The notes below the pieces were generated by a model. The model saw nothing but the letters and a program-made list of their open reading frames with translations. It did not search any database and was not told where the DNA came from. Of a stretch of 64,000 nt of DNA, positions 44,949 through 54,346 are shown piece after piece (position 1 is the first letter of the stretch; every line of letters starts with the position of its first letter). Origin of the DNA: Paenibacillus sp. EZ-K15 (lineage in GTDB: Bacteria > Bacillota > Bacilli > Paenibacillales > Paenibacillaceae). Both the position numbers and the translations under genes were made by a program. Where the stretch lies: NCBI RefSeq assembly GCF_002573715.1, contig NZ_PDHM01000012.1, positions 249,368-313,367 of the forward strand, given 5' to 3'.

Positions 44949-46369
44949 TGATCCATAAATCATTAAAGAGCATCGCCGAAATGTGCGGCGGGACGCTCTC
45001 ACGTAACCAAGATGACAGCATTATCATTCAAGGGGTCGGTACCGACTCCCGAACCATACAGCCGGGGAATCTGTTTGTTCCGATTGTCGGCGAGAAATTT
45101 GACGGGCATGCGTTCGCCGAGAGCGTGCTTGCCAGCGGAGCGGGCGCAGTGCTCTGGCAGAGAGATCATCAACCGATTCCCGACGACCTGCCGCTCATTC
45201 TCGTTGAGGATACGTTAACGGCACTCCAGTCACTTGCTGCGGCCTATTTGTCCGAGAGCCGTGCAAAGGTGATCGGCATTACCGGCAGCAACGGGAAAAC
45301 GACAGTGAAGGACATGGTGTCCGCACTGCTTGAAACCACGTTTAAGGTTCACAAGACGCAAGGCAATTACAACAATCATATCGGTCTTCCGTTAACCGTA
45401 CTCGCGATGAAGGAAGATACCGATGTGATCGTGCTTGAGATGGGCATGAGCGGACGTCGCGAGATTGAACTGCTTTCGACGATTGCGCGTCCGGATATGA
45501 CGGTGATTACTAACGTAGGGGAAGCGCATATGCTTCAGCTAGGTTCGCGCGAAGAAATCGCCCGCGCCAAGCTTGAAATCATCAGCGGCATGAAGCCAGG
45601 CGGCTTGCTGATTTATCACGGGGACGAACCGTTGATCCGTCAGGTGCTTGCTGAAGAAGCTACGGTGAAGCCTGAGGGACTGCGAACGTTTACGTTCGGC
45701 AATCAAGAAACCAATGATGATTATCCGACGGGACTCATGTTCCATGCAAGAGGCATCATATTCACTTCGAACCGGCATGCGGGCGAAGGCTTCAGCTTGC
45801 CGCTTCTCGGTCGTCATAATGTAGTCAACGCGCTGGCGGCGATGGCTGTAGCGGCCCATTTGGGAATCGGCGATGAAGCCATTCGCAGCGGCTTTGCCAA
45901 TCTGAAGCTGTCGAGTATGCGGATCGAAGCCGTGGAGACTGCGTTCGGGGTCACCGTGCTGAATGATGCTTACAATTCCAGTCCTACCGCGGTTAAGGCG
46001 GCAGTGGACGTGCTTGGAGATATGAAAGGCTACCACAGACGGATTGCCGTTCTCGGGGACATGCTGGAACTTGGTCAGCGGGAAGAGGAATTCCATGCCG
46101 AGATTGGAGATTATTTATCTCCGGACAATGCGGATCTTGTGTTCACCTTCGGCCCATTGTCGCTTCACACGGCGAAGAAAGCGAAAGATCGCTTCCCTGA
46201 AGGGGCTGTGCTTCCGTTTACGGATAAAGAGCAGCTGATCGAGGCCTTGCTGGAGCGGGTAACGGAGAAGGATATCGTATTGGTGAAAGCTTCACGCGGC
46301 ATGAGGCTGGAACACGTGGTTGACGCCTTGAAGGCCCTGCCTGGCGGCAACAATGGAGTGAGGGGGTGA
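44948..46369 (+). CDS. murF: UDP-MurNAc-tripeptide:D-Ala-D-Ala ligase MurF
   Basis: Adds D-Ala-D-Ala to complete the UDP-MurNAc pentapeptide. The 473 residues contain GITGSNGKTTVKDMV, YNNHIGLPLT, LEMGMSGRREI, and NDAYNSSPTAVKAA. GTG 44948 is the likely start, coupled to murE. In B. subtilis murF is elsewhere on the chromosome; here it is inside the dcw cluster between murE and mraY. Confidence 0.95.
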   Translation: MIHKSLKSIAEMCGGTLSRNQDDSIIIQGVGTDSRTIQPGNLFVPIVGEKFDGHAFAESVLASGAGAVLWQRDHQPIPDDLPLILVEDTLTALQSLAAAYLSESRAKVIGITGSNGKTTVKDMVSALLETTFKVHKTQGNYNNHIGLPLTVLAMKEDTDVIVLEMGMSGRREIELLSTIARPDMTVITNVGEAHMLQLGSREEIARAKLEIISGMKPGGLLIYHGDEPLIRQVLAEEATVKPEGLRTFTFGNQETNDDYPTGLMFHARGIIFTSNRHAGEGFSLPLLGRHNVVNALAAMAVAAHLGIGDEAIRSGFANLKLSSMRIEAVETAFGVTVLNDAYNSSPTAVKAAVDVLGDMKGYHRRIAVLGDMLELGQREEEFHAEIGDYLSPDNADLVFTFGPLSLHTAKKAKDRFPEGAVLPFTDKEQLIEALLERVTEKDIVLVKASRGMRLEHVVDALKALPGGNNGVRG

Positions 46370-46373
46370 GCTG

Positions 46374-47339
46374 ATGGACTTTCAATTGCTGTTATTGACA
46401 ATCGGTGTAGCGTTTGTGCTTGCGGTGATATCGGCTCCGCTGCTCATTCCGCTGCTGCGGCGGATGAAGTTCGGCCAGCAGGTTAGAAGCGACGGTCCGC
46501 AGAGCCACTTGAAAAAAGCCGGGACGCCCACGATGGGCGGCGTTGTGATTTTGCTTGCTTTTACACTGACTTATATTAAATTTTCACCTGTCGATACTGA
46601 TTTCTATGTAATGATCGTAGCCACGCTCGGTTTCGGTTTGATCGGCTTTCTTGACGACTATATTAAGATCGTATTTCGCAGATCATTAGGACTCACGGCT
46701 AGACAGAAGTTGTTTGGACAGCTTCTGTTTTCCGGTATTATGTGCTGGTTGTTGATCTCCAACGGCCATAGCACGGCAATAAGCGTTCCAGGAATGGATT
46801 GGTCCTTTGATTGGGGGCCGTGGTTCTATTATCCGTTCATCGTGGTCATGATGCTTGCGATCAGCAACGCGGTCAATTTCACCGATGGATTGGATGGTCT
46901 TCTGTCCGGTGTGAGTGCAATTGCCTTTGGTGCTTATGCCATTGTGGCGATCCAGTCTACCTCGTTCGCGGCGGCATTCTGTGCAGCAGCGATGATCGGC
47001 GCGGTTCTCGGTTTTCTGGTATTTAACGCTCACCCTGCCAAGGTGTTCATGGGAGACACGGGCTCTTTAGGAATCGGCGGTGCCATTGGCGCCATTGCCA
47101 TCGTAACCAAGAGCGAGCTGCTGTTCCTGATCATTGGCGGAGTCTTCGTCATCGAGATGTTATCTGTTGTGCTTCAGGTGATCTCCTTCAAAACCCGAGG
47201 CAAACGAATATTCAAAATGAGCCCGATCCATCACCATTACGAATTATCCGGGTGGTCGGAGTGGCGCGTCGTCTTTACATTTTGGGCCGTGGGACTGATA
47301 CTTGCGGGACTCGGACTTTATATCAACAAGGGGTTGTAA
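46374..47339 (+). CDS. mraY: phospho-MurNAc-pentapeptide transferase MraY
   Basis: Makes lipid I on the membrane by moving the precursor to undecaprenyl phosphate. The 321 residues have about ten hydrophobic segments, the GTPTMGG block, the aspartate-rich LDDYIKI, NFTDGLDGL and MGDTGSLGIGG, and the C-terminal MSPIHHHYELSGWSE. Four nt after murF and 3 nt before murD. Confidence 0.96.
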   Translation: MDFQLLLLTIGVAFVLAVISAPLLIPLLRRMKFGQQVRSDGPQSHLKKAGTPTMGGVVILLAFTLTYIKFSPVDTDFYVMIVATLGFGLIGFLDDYIKIVFRRSLGLTARQKLFGQLLFSGIMCWLLISNGHSTAISVPGMDWSFDWGPWFYYPFIVVMMLAISNAVNFTDGLDGLLSGVSAIAFGAYAIVAIQSTSFAAAFCAAAMIGAVLGFLVFNAHPAKVFMGDTGSLGIGGAIGAIAIVTKSELLFLIIGGVFVIEMLSVVLQVISFKTRGKRIFKMSPIHHHYELSGWSEWRVVFTFWAVGLILAGLGLYINKGL

Positions 47340-47342
47340 CAT

Positions 47343-48776
47343 ATGAAGCAGCTAGATGATTATCGGGATAAGCATATCGTAGTATTGGGCCTTGCCAAAA
47401 GCGGAGTACAGGTAGCTAAAGTGCTGCATCAAGCTGGGGCCTTCGTCATTGTAAATGATAGAAAGGAAAGAGAACAGTGTCCTGAAGCTTCGGAGCTCGA
47501 GGCTTTGGGTATTTCTGTTATTTGCGGTGGACATCCCGATGATCTTATTCATCCCGGTGTGACGCTTCTTGTCAAAAATCCCGGAATTCCGTATTCCGTC
47601 CCGCCTGTTCAAAAAGCGCTTGAGCTTGAGATTCCTGTCGTGACCGAAGTTGAAATCGCCTATCACCTGTGTGAAGCTCCGATAATCGGCATTACGGGCT
47701 CGAATGGCAAAACAACGACGACAACCTGGGTGGGCAAGCTGCTGGAAAACGCAGGTCTTTCCCCGATTGTAGCCGGTAATATCGGCACGCCTCTATCTGA
47801 GGCTGCAGCAGAAGCAACTGAAAACGACTGGATGGTCGTTGAGCTGAGCAGCTTTCAGTTAAAAGGAACACAGGCGTTCAGACCGCGTATTGCCTGCCTT
47901 CTCAACGTTGCGGAAACGCATCTTGATTACCATGGCGGAATGGATGATTATATTGCATCCAAAGCCAAGCTGTTCGCCAACCAGACTGCGGATGATACCG
48001 CTGTGCTCAATTGGGATGATCCCGTGTGCAGAAACCTTGTTCCGTATATCAAGGCGCGCATCGTGCCTTTTTCGATGAGTGAGAGCCTTCGTGAAGGGGT
48101 TCACGTCATGCCGCCGTATGCTGCCGGTGCCCAGGACTCGGACGAAGACGATCAAGGGCGTACCGTGATTTATACAGATGGCGAAGGGTTTACGCATGAG
48201 ATCATCCGTGTGGAGAACATCGGACTGCCCGGAAGATTTAATGTAGCGAATGCATTGGCAGCCTGTGCAATTGCCATAGCGGCCGGCGTTGGCCCCGATA
48301 AGCTGGAAGAAGCTTTGTCCAGCTTCCGCAGCGTTGAGCACCGCCTGGAATACGTTGCCGAGCTTAAGGGCGTATCCTATTACAATAACTCGAAGGCAAC
48401 GAACTCCAAGGCGACGCATATGGCGTTGACTTCGTTTAAGGAGCCTATCGTATTAATCGCTGGCGGGCTTGATCGTGGCTCGGATTACGAGGATTTGATT
48501 CCTTCTATGCAAGGAAGGGTGAAAGCCATCGTGCTTCTTGGCGAAACCAAGGAGAAAATCGCGAATGCTGCTGCCAAAGCCGGATTAAAGGACATCTTCC
48601 TCGTCGATAATGGAAAGGACGCCGCCGCGACTTTGACCTCGGCTGTCCAGAAGGCTGCCGGGCTGGCAGAGAGCGGGGATATTGTTCTACTATCTCCCGC
48701 ATGTGCGAGCTGGGACATGTTTCCTTCCTTTGAGGTACGAGGACGCATTTTTAAAGAGGCGGTGCATAACCTTTAA
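47343..48776 (+). CDS. murD: UDP-MurNAc-alanine:D-glutamate ligase MurD
   Basis: Adds D-glutamate to UDP-MurNAc-L-Ala. The 477 residues have VLGLAKSGVQVAK at the start, the ATP motif GITGSNGKTTTTTWVGK near 117-133, VELSSFQLKG, NNSKATNSKATHMAL and LLSPACASWDMF. A short extra acidic stretch (AQDSDEDDQG) sits in the central domain. Its stop codon is part of a perfect hairpin in front of the SEDS gene. Confidence 0.95.
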   Translation: MKQLDDYRDKHIVVLGLAKSGVQVAKVLHQAGAFVIVNDRKEREQCPEASELEALGISVICGGHPDDLIHPGVTLLVKNPGIPYSVPPVQKALELEIPVVTEVEIAYHLCEAPIIGITGSNGKTTTTTWVGKLLENAGLSPIVAGNIGTPLSEAAAEATENDWMVVELSSFQLKGTQAFRPRIACLLNVAETHLDYHGGMDDYIASKAKLFANQTADDTAVLNWDDPVCRNLVPYIKARIVPFSMSESLREGVHVMPPYAAGAQDSDEDDQGRTVIYTDGEGFTHEIIRVENIGLPGRFNVANALAACAIAIAAGVGPDKLEEALSSFRSVEHRLEYVAELKGVSYYNNSKATNSKATHMALTSFKEPIVLIAGGLDRGSDYEDLIPSMQGRVKAIVLLGETKEKIANAAAKAGLKDIFLVDNGKDAAATLTSAVQKAAGLAESGDIVLLSPACASWDMFPSFEVRGRIFKEAVHNL

Positions 48777-48803
48777 GTAGGGGGGTGGATAAGCCCCTAC
48801 TTA
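48774..48803 (+). other. hairpin between murD and spoVE/ftsW
   Basis: TAAGTAGGGG, including the murD stop codon, pairs perfectly with CCCCTACTTA (10 bp, 10-nt loop). No T-run follows. Confidence 0.75.
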
Positions 48804-48825
48804 GGATGTACGAGGTGGCCTTTCC

Positions 48826-49923
48826 ATGAACAAGAACCGCCAGGCGCCCGATCTGTGGCTGCTTATCTGTATTTTGGCCCTGCTGGCCATCGGAATCGTC
48901 ATGGTATACAGTGCAGGATCCGTCCTAGCATTTCATGACTATGGCGATAAGTTTTATTTTGTGAAGCGTCAGCTGTTTTTTGCCTGTCTGGGGCTTGCCG
49001 CAATGTATTTCACATCGAAGACCGACTATCGGGTTTGGAAGAAATACAGCAAGCTTGCACTGCTGGTCTGCTTTTTTATGCTGATTATCGTACTTATTCC
49101 AGGGGTTGGCGTTGTTCGCGGCGGGGCCAGAAGCTGGCTCGGCATCAGCTCGTTCGGTATTCAGCCCTCCGAGTTTATGAAGCTGGGGATGATTCTGTTT
49201 CTATCACGCTGGCTTAGTAAGCAAGATTATGATATTACGTCTTTTACTAGGGGGCTTTTGCCGCCGCTTGGTTTGATCGGACTGGCATTCGGATTAATTA
49301 TGCTGCAGCCTGATTTGGGTACGGGTGCCGTTATGCTGGGTGCTGCGATGATGATCGTTTTTACCGCAGGGGCACAGATGAAGCATCTGGGCTTTCTCGC
49401 ATTAGGCGGGGTAGCCGGTTTCATTGGTTTGATTCTAACAGCCCCCTACCGGCTGAAGCGGATAACTGGATTTCTCGATCCGTGGTCCGACCCGCTTGGC
49501 GCAGGCTATCAGATCATCCAATCCCTCTATGCCATAGGGCCGGGGGGACTTGGCGGACTCGGACTTGGCATGAGCCGTCAGAAGTACGCTTATGTACCTG
49601 AACCGCAGACAGATTTTATTTTTTCGATCTTGGCCGAAGAACTTGGGTTTATTGGCGGTTTGATTGTCCTGCTCTTGTTCGCTGCCTTGGTGTGGCGGGG
49701 CATGAGGGTGGCCATGACCGTATCCGATGGCTTTGGAAGTCTGCTGGCTGTTGGTATCGTAGGCATGGTCGCCATACAGGTCGTTATCAATATCGGTGTC
49801 GTTATCGGTTTAATGCCGGTGACAGGGATTACGCTGCCGCTCATCAGTTACGGAGGCAGCTCACTGACGCTGATGCTGACGGCGCTGGGCATTCTATTAA
49901 ATATTTCCCGTTATGCGAGGTGA
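48826..49923 (+). CDS. spoVE: SEDS-family peptidoglycan polymerase (SpoVE/FtsW)
   Basis: A 365-residue protein with about ten membrane segments and SEDS hallmarks: GGARSWLGI, QPSEFMKLG, QPDLGTGAV, GPGGLGGLGLGMSRQKYAYVPEPQTDFIFS and TGITLPLISYGGSS. SEDS proteins make glycan strands with a partner class B PBP. By position (between murD and murG) it matches B. subtilis spoVE, whose partner is SpoVD, but the same slot is FtsW in many bacteria. Only one SEDS gene lies in this window, so it may serve division, sporulation or both. Confidence 0.93.
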   Translation: MNKNRQAPDLWLLICILALLAIGIVMVYSAGSVLAFHDYGDKFYFVKRQLFFACLGLAAMYFTSKTDYRVWKKYSKLALLVCFFMLIIVLIPGVGVVRGGARSWLGISSFGIQPSEFMKLGMILFLSRWLSKQDYDITSFTRGLLPPLGLIGLAFGLIMLQPDLGTGAVMLGAAMMIVFTAGAQMKHLGFLALGGVAGFIGLILTAPYRLKRITGFLDPWSDPLGAGYQIIQSLYAIGPGGLGGLGLGMSRQKYAYVPEPQTDFIFSILAEELGFIGGLIVLLLFAALVWRGMRVAMTVSDGFGSLLAVGIVGMVAIQVVINIGVVIGLMPVTGITLPLISYGGSSLTLMLTALGILLNISRYAR

Positions 49924-49928
49924 AGGGT

Positions 49929-51038
49929 ATGCGTGTCGTATTAACCGGCGGCGGAACGGGGGGGCATATTTACCCCGCCGTTGCCATTGCAAGACAATGT
50001 GAAAAAGAAGATCCGAAAACGGAGTTTTTATATATCGGAGGCCAGCGAGGTCTCGAAAGCAAGCTAGTACCCCAAGAGAAGCTGCCGTTTGAGAGCATCG
50101 ATATCACGGGGTTCCGGCGCAAGCTGTCGCTGGATAACGTGAAGACGATCATGCGTTTTTTTAAAGGCGTGAAGCGATCGAAGGCCCTCCTGAAGGAGTT
50201 TAAACCCGATGTCGTGATCGGTACCGGAGGTTATGTGTGTGGTCCGGTGGTTTATGCAGCGGCCAAGCTCGGAATACCGACCATGATTCATGAACAGAAT
50301 GCGATCCCGGGCCTCACCAACCAGTTCCTTAGCCGATATGCGGATACGGTTGCCGTCAGCTTTGAGGGATCGGAATCCTCTTTTCCTAAAGCCAAAAGAA
50401 CGGTATATACAGGAAATCCACGTGCGACAACGGTATTATCCGCCAATCGTGAACGTGGATTTGCTACGCTCGGCATTCCGATGGACAGCCAGGTCGTGCT
50501 GATCGTCGGCGGAAGCCGGGGAGCCAAGGCGATCAATAACGCGATGATCGGGATGGCACCGTTCATACAGAAGCTGTCAGGCGTACATTTTGTGTTTGTT
50601 ACGGGCGATACGTATTTTGAGAACACACGGGAATCCATCCTGTCGCAGCTCGGTACTATGCCGAATCATCTTCATATCGTGCCTTACGTTCATAATATGC
50701 CGGAAGTGCTTGCGGCTACTTCGTTGATTGTAAATCGTGCTGGAGCTTCATTCCTGGCGGAGATTACATCGCTGGGCATTCCATCCGTACTTATACCTTC
50801 ACCTAACGTCACCAATAACCATCAGGAGGCGAATGCGAGGCAATTGGAGGAAGCGGGTGCATCCAGCATGATTCTTGAAAAGGATTTGACGGCTGAAACG
50901 CTGTTTCGAAAGCTTGAGGAGATCATGACCAGTCGCTCTACCAGAGAGGCGATGTCCGCGGCTTCGAAAAAGCTCGGCAAACCGGATTCGGCTACCGTCA
51001 TGGTTCAAGAAATCCGCCGGTTAACCGGTAAACGCTAA
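49929..51038 (+). CDS. murG: UDP-GlcNAc:lipid I transferase MurG
   Basis: Makes lipid II by adding GlcNAc to lipid I. The 369 residues begin RVVLTGGGTGGHIYPAVAIA, the family's first phosphate-binding loop; IHEQNAIPGLTNQFLS, VGGSRGAKAINNAM and NRAGASFLAEITSLGIPSVLIP follow. The frame is open far upstream inside the SEDS gene, but ATG 49929, preceded by GAAGG, is the clear start. The stop of the SEDS gene is 5 nt before. Confidence 0.95.
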   Translation: MRVVLTGGGTGGHIYPAVAIARQCEKEDPKTEFLYIGGQRGLESKLVPQEKLPFESIDITGFRRKLSLDNVKTIMRFFKGVKRSKALLKEFKPDVVIGTGGYVCGPVVYAAAKLGIPTMIHEQNAIPGLTNQFLSRYADTVAVSFEGSESSFPKAKRTVYTGNPRATTVLSANRERGFATLGIPMDSQVVLIVGGSRGAKAINNAMIGMAPFIQKLSGVHFVFVTGDTYFENTRESILSQLGTMPNHLHIVPYVHNMPEVLAATSLIVNRAGASFLAEITSLGIPSVLIPSPNVTNNHQEANARQLEEAGASSMILEKDLTAETLFRKLEEIMTSRSTREAMSAASKKLGKPDSATVMVQEIRRLTGKR

Positions 51039-51053
51039 AACGGCTGGGCGATT

Positions 51054-51113
51054 GTCACACACCTATGGAGCCTGACATAAGATACTCTATAATCGTGACA
51101 CACCCATGAGGCC
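51054..51113 (+). repeat. two imperfect direct repeats between murG and murB
   Basis: GTCACACACCTATGGAGCC (51054-51072) and GTGACACACCCATGAGGCC (51095-51113) match at about 15 of 19 bases, 41 nt apart, with a TATAAT hexamer at 51089-51094 between them. Confidence 0.55.
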
Positions 51114-51128
51114 GGCATTACTGACAGC

Positions 51129-51164
51129 GGCCATCTCTTCATCTAGTTGAAGGAATGGCCTTTT
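51129..51164 (+). terminator. terminator-like hairpin before murB
   Basis: GGCCAT with an inner CTTCA/TGAAG stem pairs with ATGGCC and is followed by TTTTGGTTTT. It lies only 33 nt before murB, so murB and later genes may depend on read-through or on the promoter-like sequence upstream. Confidence 0.65.
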
Positions 51165-51196
51165 GGTTTTGAAAGTCAAGGGGAGGTTTATTTAAA

Positions 51197-52102
51197 ATGC
51201 AGCAGTGGAAATCGCTACTATCAGAGGCCAATGTCGGAACCGTATTATGGAATGAACCGCTGGCAAAATACACGACGTGGAAAATAGGCGGACCAGCCGA
51301 TTGCCTGATTATTCCTGAGAACAAGGAACAGCTCAGGGAACTGGTCACTCTTCTCCATGCCCATCACATACCTTGGACACAACTGGGCCGCGGTTCAAAC
51401 ATGTTGGTTGCCGATAAAGGCATTCGGGGAGCGGTCATCAAGCTGGGCCAGGGATTTGAGGAGCTTCATTTTGAGGGAGAGACGGTAACTGCAGGCGGCA
51501 GTCTGTCTTTTGTCAAGCTCAGTGTTCTGGCCGGAAAAGAAGGATTATCCGGTCTTGAATTTGCCGGAGGCATTCCTGGATCGGTCGGAGGGGCCGTCTA
51601 CATGAATGCAGGTGCCCATGGGTCAGATGTGTCACGCATATTCAAGTCCGCTGACATTGTACTGGAAACAGGGGAATTGGTTACGTATGCTGCGAAAGAT
51701 ATGGCGTTTGATTACCGACACTCCATTCTGCATGAACGAAAAGGGATTGTGACTGAAGCGGTATTTGGGCTCCGACAAGGAGACCGCAAAGAAATTTCAG
51801 CTGTTATGGCCTCCTACAAGGACCGTCGCCGGCGTACACAGCCGCTCCAATCCGCAACGGCAGGCAGTGTATTTCGCAACCCGCCCGGCGACCATGCCGC
51901 GAGGTTGATCGAGGCTGCCGGTCTTAAGGGCCTACGGATCGGGGGAGCAGAAGTTTCTTTACAGCATGCCAATTTCATTGAGAACACCGGTCAAGCGACA
52001 GCAGAGGACGTGCTCGCTTTGATGGAACGCATCAAGGAAACCATCTCGGAAAAGAACGGAATTCATATGGTGCCTGAGGTGTACGTTCTGGGCGAGCGGT
52101 AA
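51197..52102 (+). CDS. murB: UDP-N-acetylenolpyruvoylglucosamine reductase MurB
   Basis: NADPH/FAD enzyme that makes UDP-MurNAc. The 301 residues have the FAD site (LGRGSNMLVADKGIRG and GLEFAGGIPGSVGGAVYMNAGAHG), YRHSIL, the catalytic Ser in GSVFRNP (type II enzyme, short form) and EVYVLGE near the end. AAGGGGAGG precedes the ATG. Confidence 0.95.
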   Translation: MQQWKSLLSEANVGTVLWNEPLAKYTTWKIGGPADCLIIPENKEQLRELVTLLHAHHIPWTQLGRGSNMLVADKGIRGAVIKLGQGFEELHFEGETVTAGGSLSFVKLSVLAGKEGLSGLEFAGGIPGSVGGAVYMNAGAHGSDVSRIFKSADIVLETGELVTYAAKDMAFDYRHSILHERKGIVTEAVFGLRQGDRKEISAVMASYKDRRRRTQPLQSATAGSVFRNPPGDHAARLIEAAGLKGLRIGGAEVSLQHANFIENTGQATAEDVLALMERIKETISEKNGIHMVPEVYVLGER

Positions 52103-52118
52103 ACTCGGAGGTGATACA

Positions 52119-53402
52119 TTGGACAAATTGGTGATTGAGGGTGGAAGGCCCCTATCAGGAACCATTCGTATCCATGGCGCAAAAAATGCAGCTTTACCTA
52201 TTCTAGCAGCAAGTCTTCTGGCAGAAGGGACGGTAAGATTAAGCAATGTCCCGCATCTGCTGGATATTGAAGTGATGCTCAGCATTCTCAGCCGTCTTGG
52301 CTCCAAATGCAAGCATGAGCTGGAGACGGTTACCGTGGATACCTCGTCTGCCAATTCGTTTCATGTCCCGGAAGATTTAATGAAGCAGATGCGATCCTCC
52401 ATCTTTTTGATGGGACCTCTGCTGGCCCGTTTTGGTGAAGTGACGATCTATCAGCCCGGAGGCTGCGCGATCGGAGAACGTAAGATCGACCTCCATCTTC
52501 AGGGATTGCAGGCGCTTGGTGCGGAAATCGAGGAGAGTAACGATAAGATCCATTGCAGGGCAAGCCGGCTGGTCGGAACGGATATTCATCTGGATTTTGC
52601 CAGCGTAGGGGCAACGGAGAATATCATGATGGCAGCAGCAACGGCGCTTGGCACAACGGTGCTCACCAATGCCGCCAGAGAGCCTGAAATTCAGGACCTT
52701 CAGCATTTCCTGAACAAGATGGGAGCGAACATTATCGGCGCAGGAACGGATACCATCACGATCCATGGCGTGGAGCGTCTGGAGCCTTGCGAGTATGAGA
52801 TCATACCGGACCGGATCGTAGCCGGCACCGTCATGATCGCAGCGGCCGTCACCCGCGGTAGTGTAACGCTTACAAAGACCAATCCATCTCATTTAACTTC
52901 CCTTATACATGTGCTAAAGCGCGCCGGTGTTCAAACCAGTATCTGCAATGATATAATAAACATAAGCTGTATGAGCCGACCTAAAGCGGTGGAACGTATT
53001 GTGACTTCACCGTATCCTTCGTTCCCGACTGATTTGCAATCCCAGGTCATGGTCTTGTTGTCCTTGGCGGACGGATTTAGCGTAATGAAAGAGACGGTAT
53101 TCGAAGGACGGTTCAAGCATGTGGAGGAACTCTCCCGTATGGGGGCGGACATTTCCACGGATCTGAACTATGCGTTTATACGCGGTGTTCAGAGAATTTA
53201 TGGAGCTACGGTGGAGGCAACCGATCTTCGGGCTGGAGCGGCGCTCGTCATTGCCGGTTTGGCCGCGCAGGGAACAACCGTGGTGGAGCAAGTTCACCAT
53301 ATTGATCGCGGTTATGATCGTATTGAAAACATGTTCCAAGGTTTAGGCGCACGGATCTATCGTCAATCTCCGGTGCCAAAACCGCTTGATTTAGCCAATT
53401 GA
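52119..53402 (+). CDS. murA: UDP-GlcNAc 1-carboxyvinyltransferase MurA
   Basis: First committed step of peptidoglycan synthesis and the target of fosfomycin. The 427 residues start KLVIEGGRPLSGTIRIHGAKNAALP; the fosfomycin-reactive cysteine is in PGGCAIGERKIDLH, near 116; FPTDLQSQ and the FEGRFKHVEEL block are also typical. GGAGGTGAT is spaced for a TTG at 52119. In B. subtilis the murA genes lie elsewhere; here it sits between murB and divIB. Confidence 0.95.
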   Translation: MDKLVIEGGRPLSGTIRIHGAKNAALPILAASLLAEGTVRLSNVPHLLDIEVMLSILSRLGSKCKHELETVTVDTSSANSFHVPEDLMKQMRSSIFLMGPLLARFGEVTIYQPGGCAIGERKIDLHLQGLQALGAEIEESNDKIHCRASRLVGTDIHLDFASVGATENIMMAAATALGTTVLTNAAREPEIQDLQHFLNKMGANIIGAGTDTITIHGVERLEPCEYEIIPDRIVAGTVMIAAAVTRGSVTLTKTNPSHLTSLIHVLKRAGVQTSICNDIINISCMSRPKAVERIVTSPYPSFPTDLQSQVMVLLSLADGFSVMKETVFEGRFKHVEELSRMGADISTDLNYAFIRGVQRIYGATVEATDLRAGAALVIAGLAAQGTTVVEQVHHIDRGYDRIENMFQGLGARIYRQSPVPKPLDLAN

Positions 53403-53405
53403 GGT

Positions 53406-53442
53406 CCTGTGCTTCCCCTCCGCAAAAGGAGGGGATAACAGG
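53406..53442 (+). other. hairpin between murA and divIB
   Basis: CCTGT and an 8-bp stem TCCCCTCC/GGAGGGGA with ACAGG form a long hairpin with GCAAAA loop, followed by TCTTT. It directly precedes divIB and resembles a weak terminator or processing stem. Confidence 0.7.
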
Positions 53443-53462
53443 TCTTTATGGAGAGAGTGGAT

Positions 53463-54218
53463 ATGTCCAAGACACATATGCCTGTCCTTAAGCAGGACAA
53501 GCCCAAACCGAAAACAGCCAAAAAAATCATAGGGATACTTTTGCTGCTATTCGTAGCCCTGCTGACGATTCTATTTTTCCGGTCGTCAGTCAGCCAAGTT
53601 ACCGAGATTCATTTTACAGGCAATACGTTTAATACAAATGAGCAGCTTATCAAGCAAAGCGGACTCCACATCGGAGACCAGTACTTTGGCGTTGAGCCGA
53701 AAGATGTGCAGGAACGCCTAATGAGGCTGGGAACGATTAAGTCGGCTGAAGTGGTCAAGAGCTTTCCGGGCGAAGTCAGCATCGTGGTGACGGAGCATCC
53801 TACGGTGGCCTACGAGTTGTCCGAAAGCGGGGAACTACAAGCCATATTGGCCAGCGGCACCTCAGTTCCTGTTACAGCGAGCGGTATTGCCGTTGAGAAG
53901 CCGATTTTGACCAATTGGGCTCCGGACGATCCCAACAAGACCGAGCTTAGCGAGGTGCTTGCGGAGATTTCGGGCAGCCTGACCTCCGATATCTCGGAAA
54001 TCATGCCGTCACCGACGCTATCTTTTCCGGATCGGATCAAGATGTATACACGTTCCAAGTTCGAAGTCATCACTTCGGTTTCCTTGCTCCGTGACAAAGT
54101 AGAGTACCTGAACCAGGTGACCGAAATGGAGCGGCCGGGTGTGATTACGATGCTGGAAGCGGACTCTTATGTGCCGTTTGTAGAAGAAGTTGGAGAAGAC
54201 GCGGAAGAAGGGCAATAA
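53463..54218 (+). CDS. divIB: cell division protein DivIB/FtsQ
   Basis: A 251-residue bitopic divisome protein: basic cytoplasmic N-terminus (about 28 residues), a membrane helix (IIGILLLLFVALLTILFF), then a POTRA domain (VTEIHFTGNTFNTNEQLIKQ) and the FtsQ beta domain, with an acidic tail. An ATG at 53448 is in frame, but GGAGAGAG fits ATG 53463. The ylxW, ylxX and sbp genes that follow it in B. subtilis are missing. Confidence 0.9.
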   Translation: MSKTHMPVLKQDKPKPKTAKKIIGILLLLFVALLTILFFRSSVSQVTEIHFTGNTFNTNEQLIKQSGLHIGDQYFGVEPKDVQERLMRLGTIKSAEVVKSFPGEVSIVVTEHPTVAYELSESGELQAILASGTSVPVTASGIAVEKPILTNWAPDDPNKTELSEVLAEISGSLTSDISEIMPSPTLSFPDRIKMYTRSKFEVITSVSLLRDKVEYLNQVTEMERPGVITMLEADSYVPFVEEVGEDAEEGQ

Positions 54219-54346
54219 CCCCCTACTCAGGGATTGGAATAAATGGTACAATTGAATGTATTGACAACTTGTTTCGGCTCTTCTTTTTTGAATGACTTTT
54301 ACGGCCTGTTATAGCAAATGTTGGCAGTAAAAAAAATGTTGAAAAA

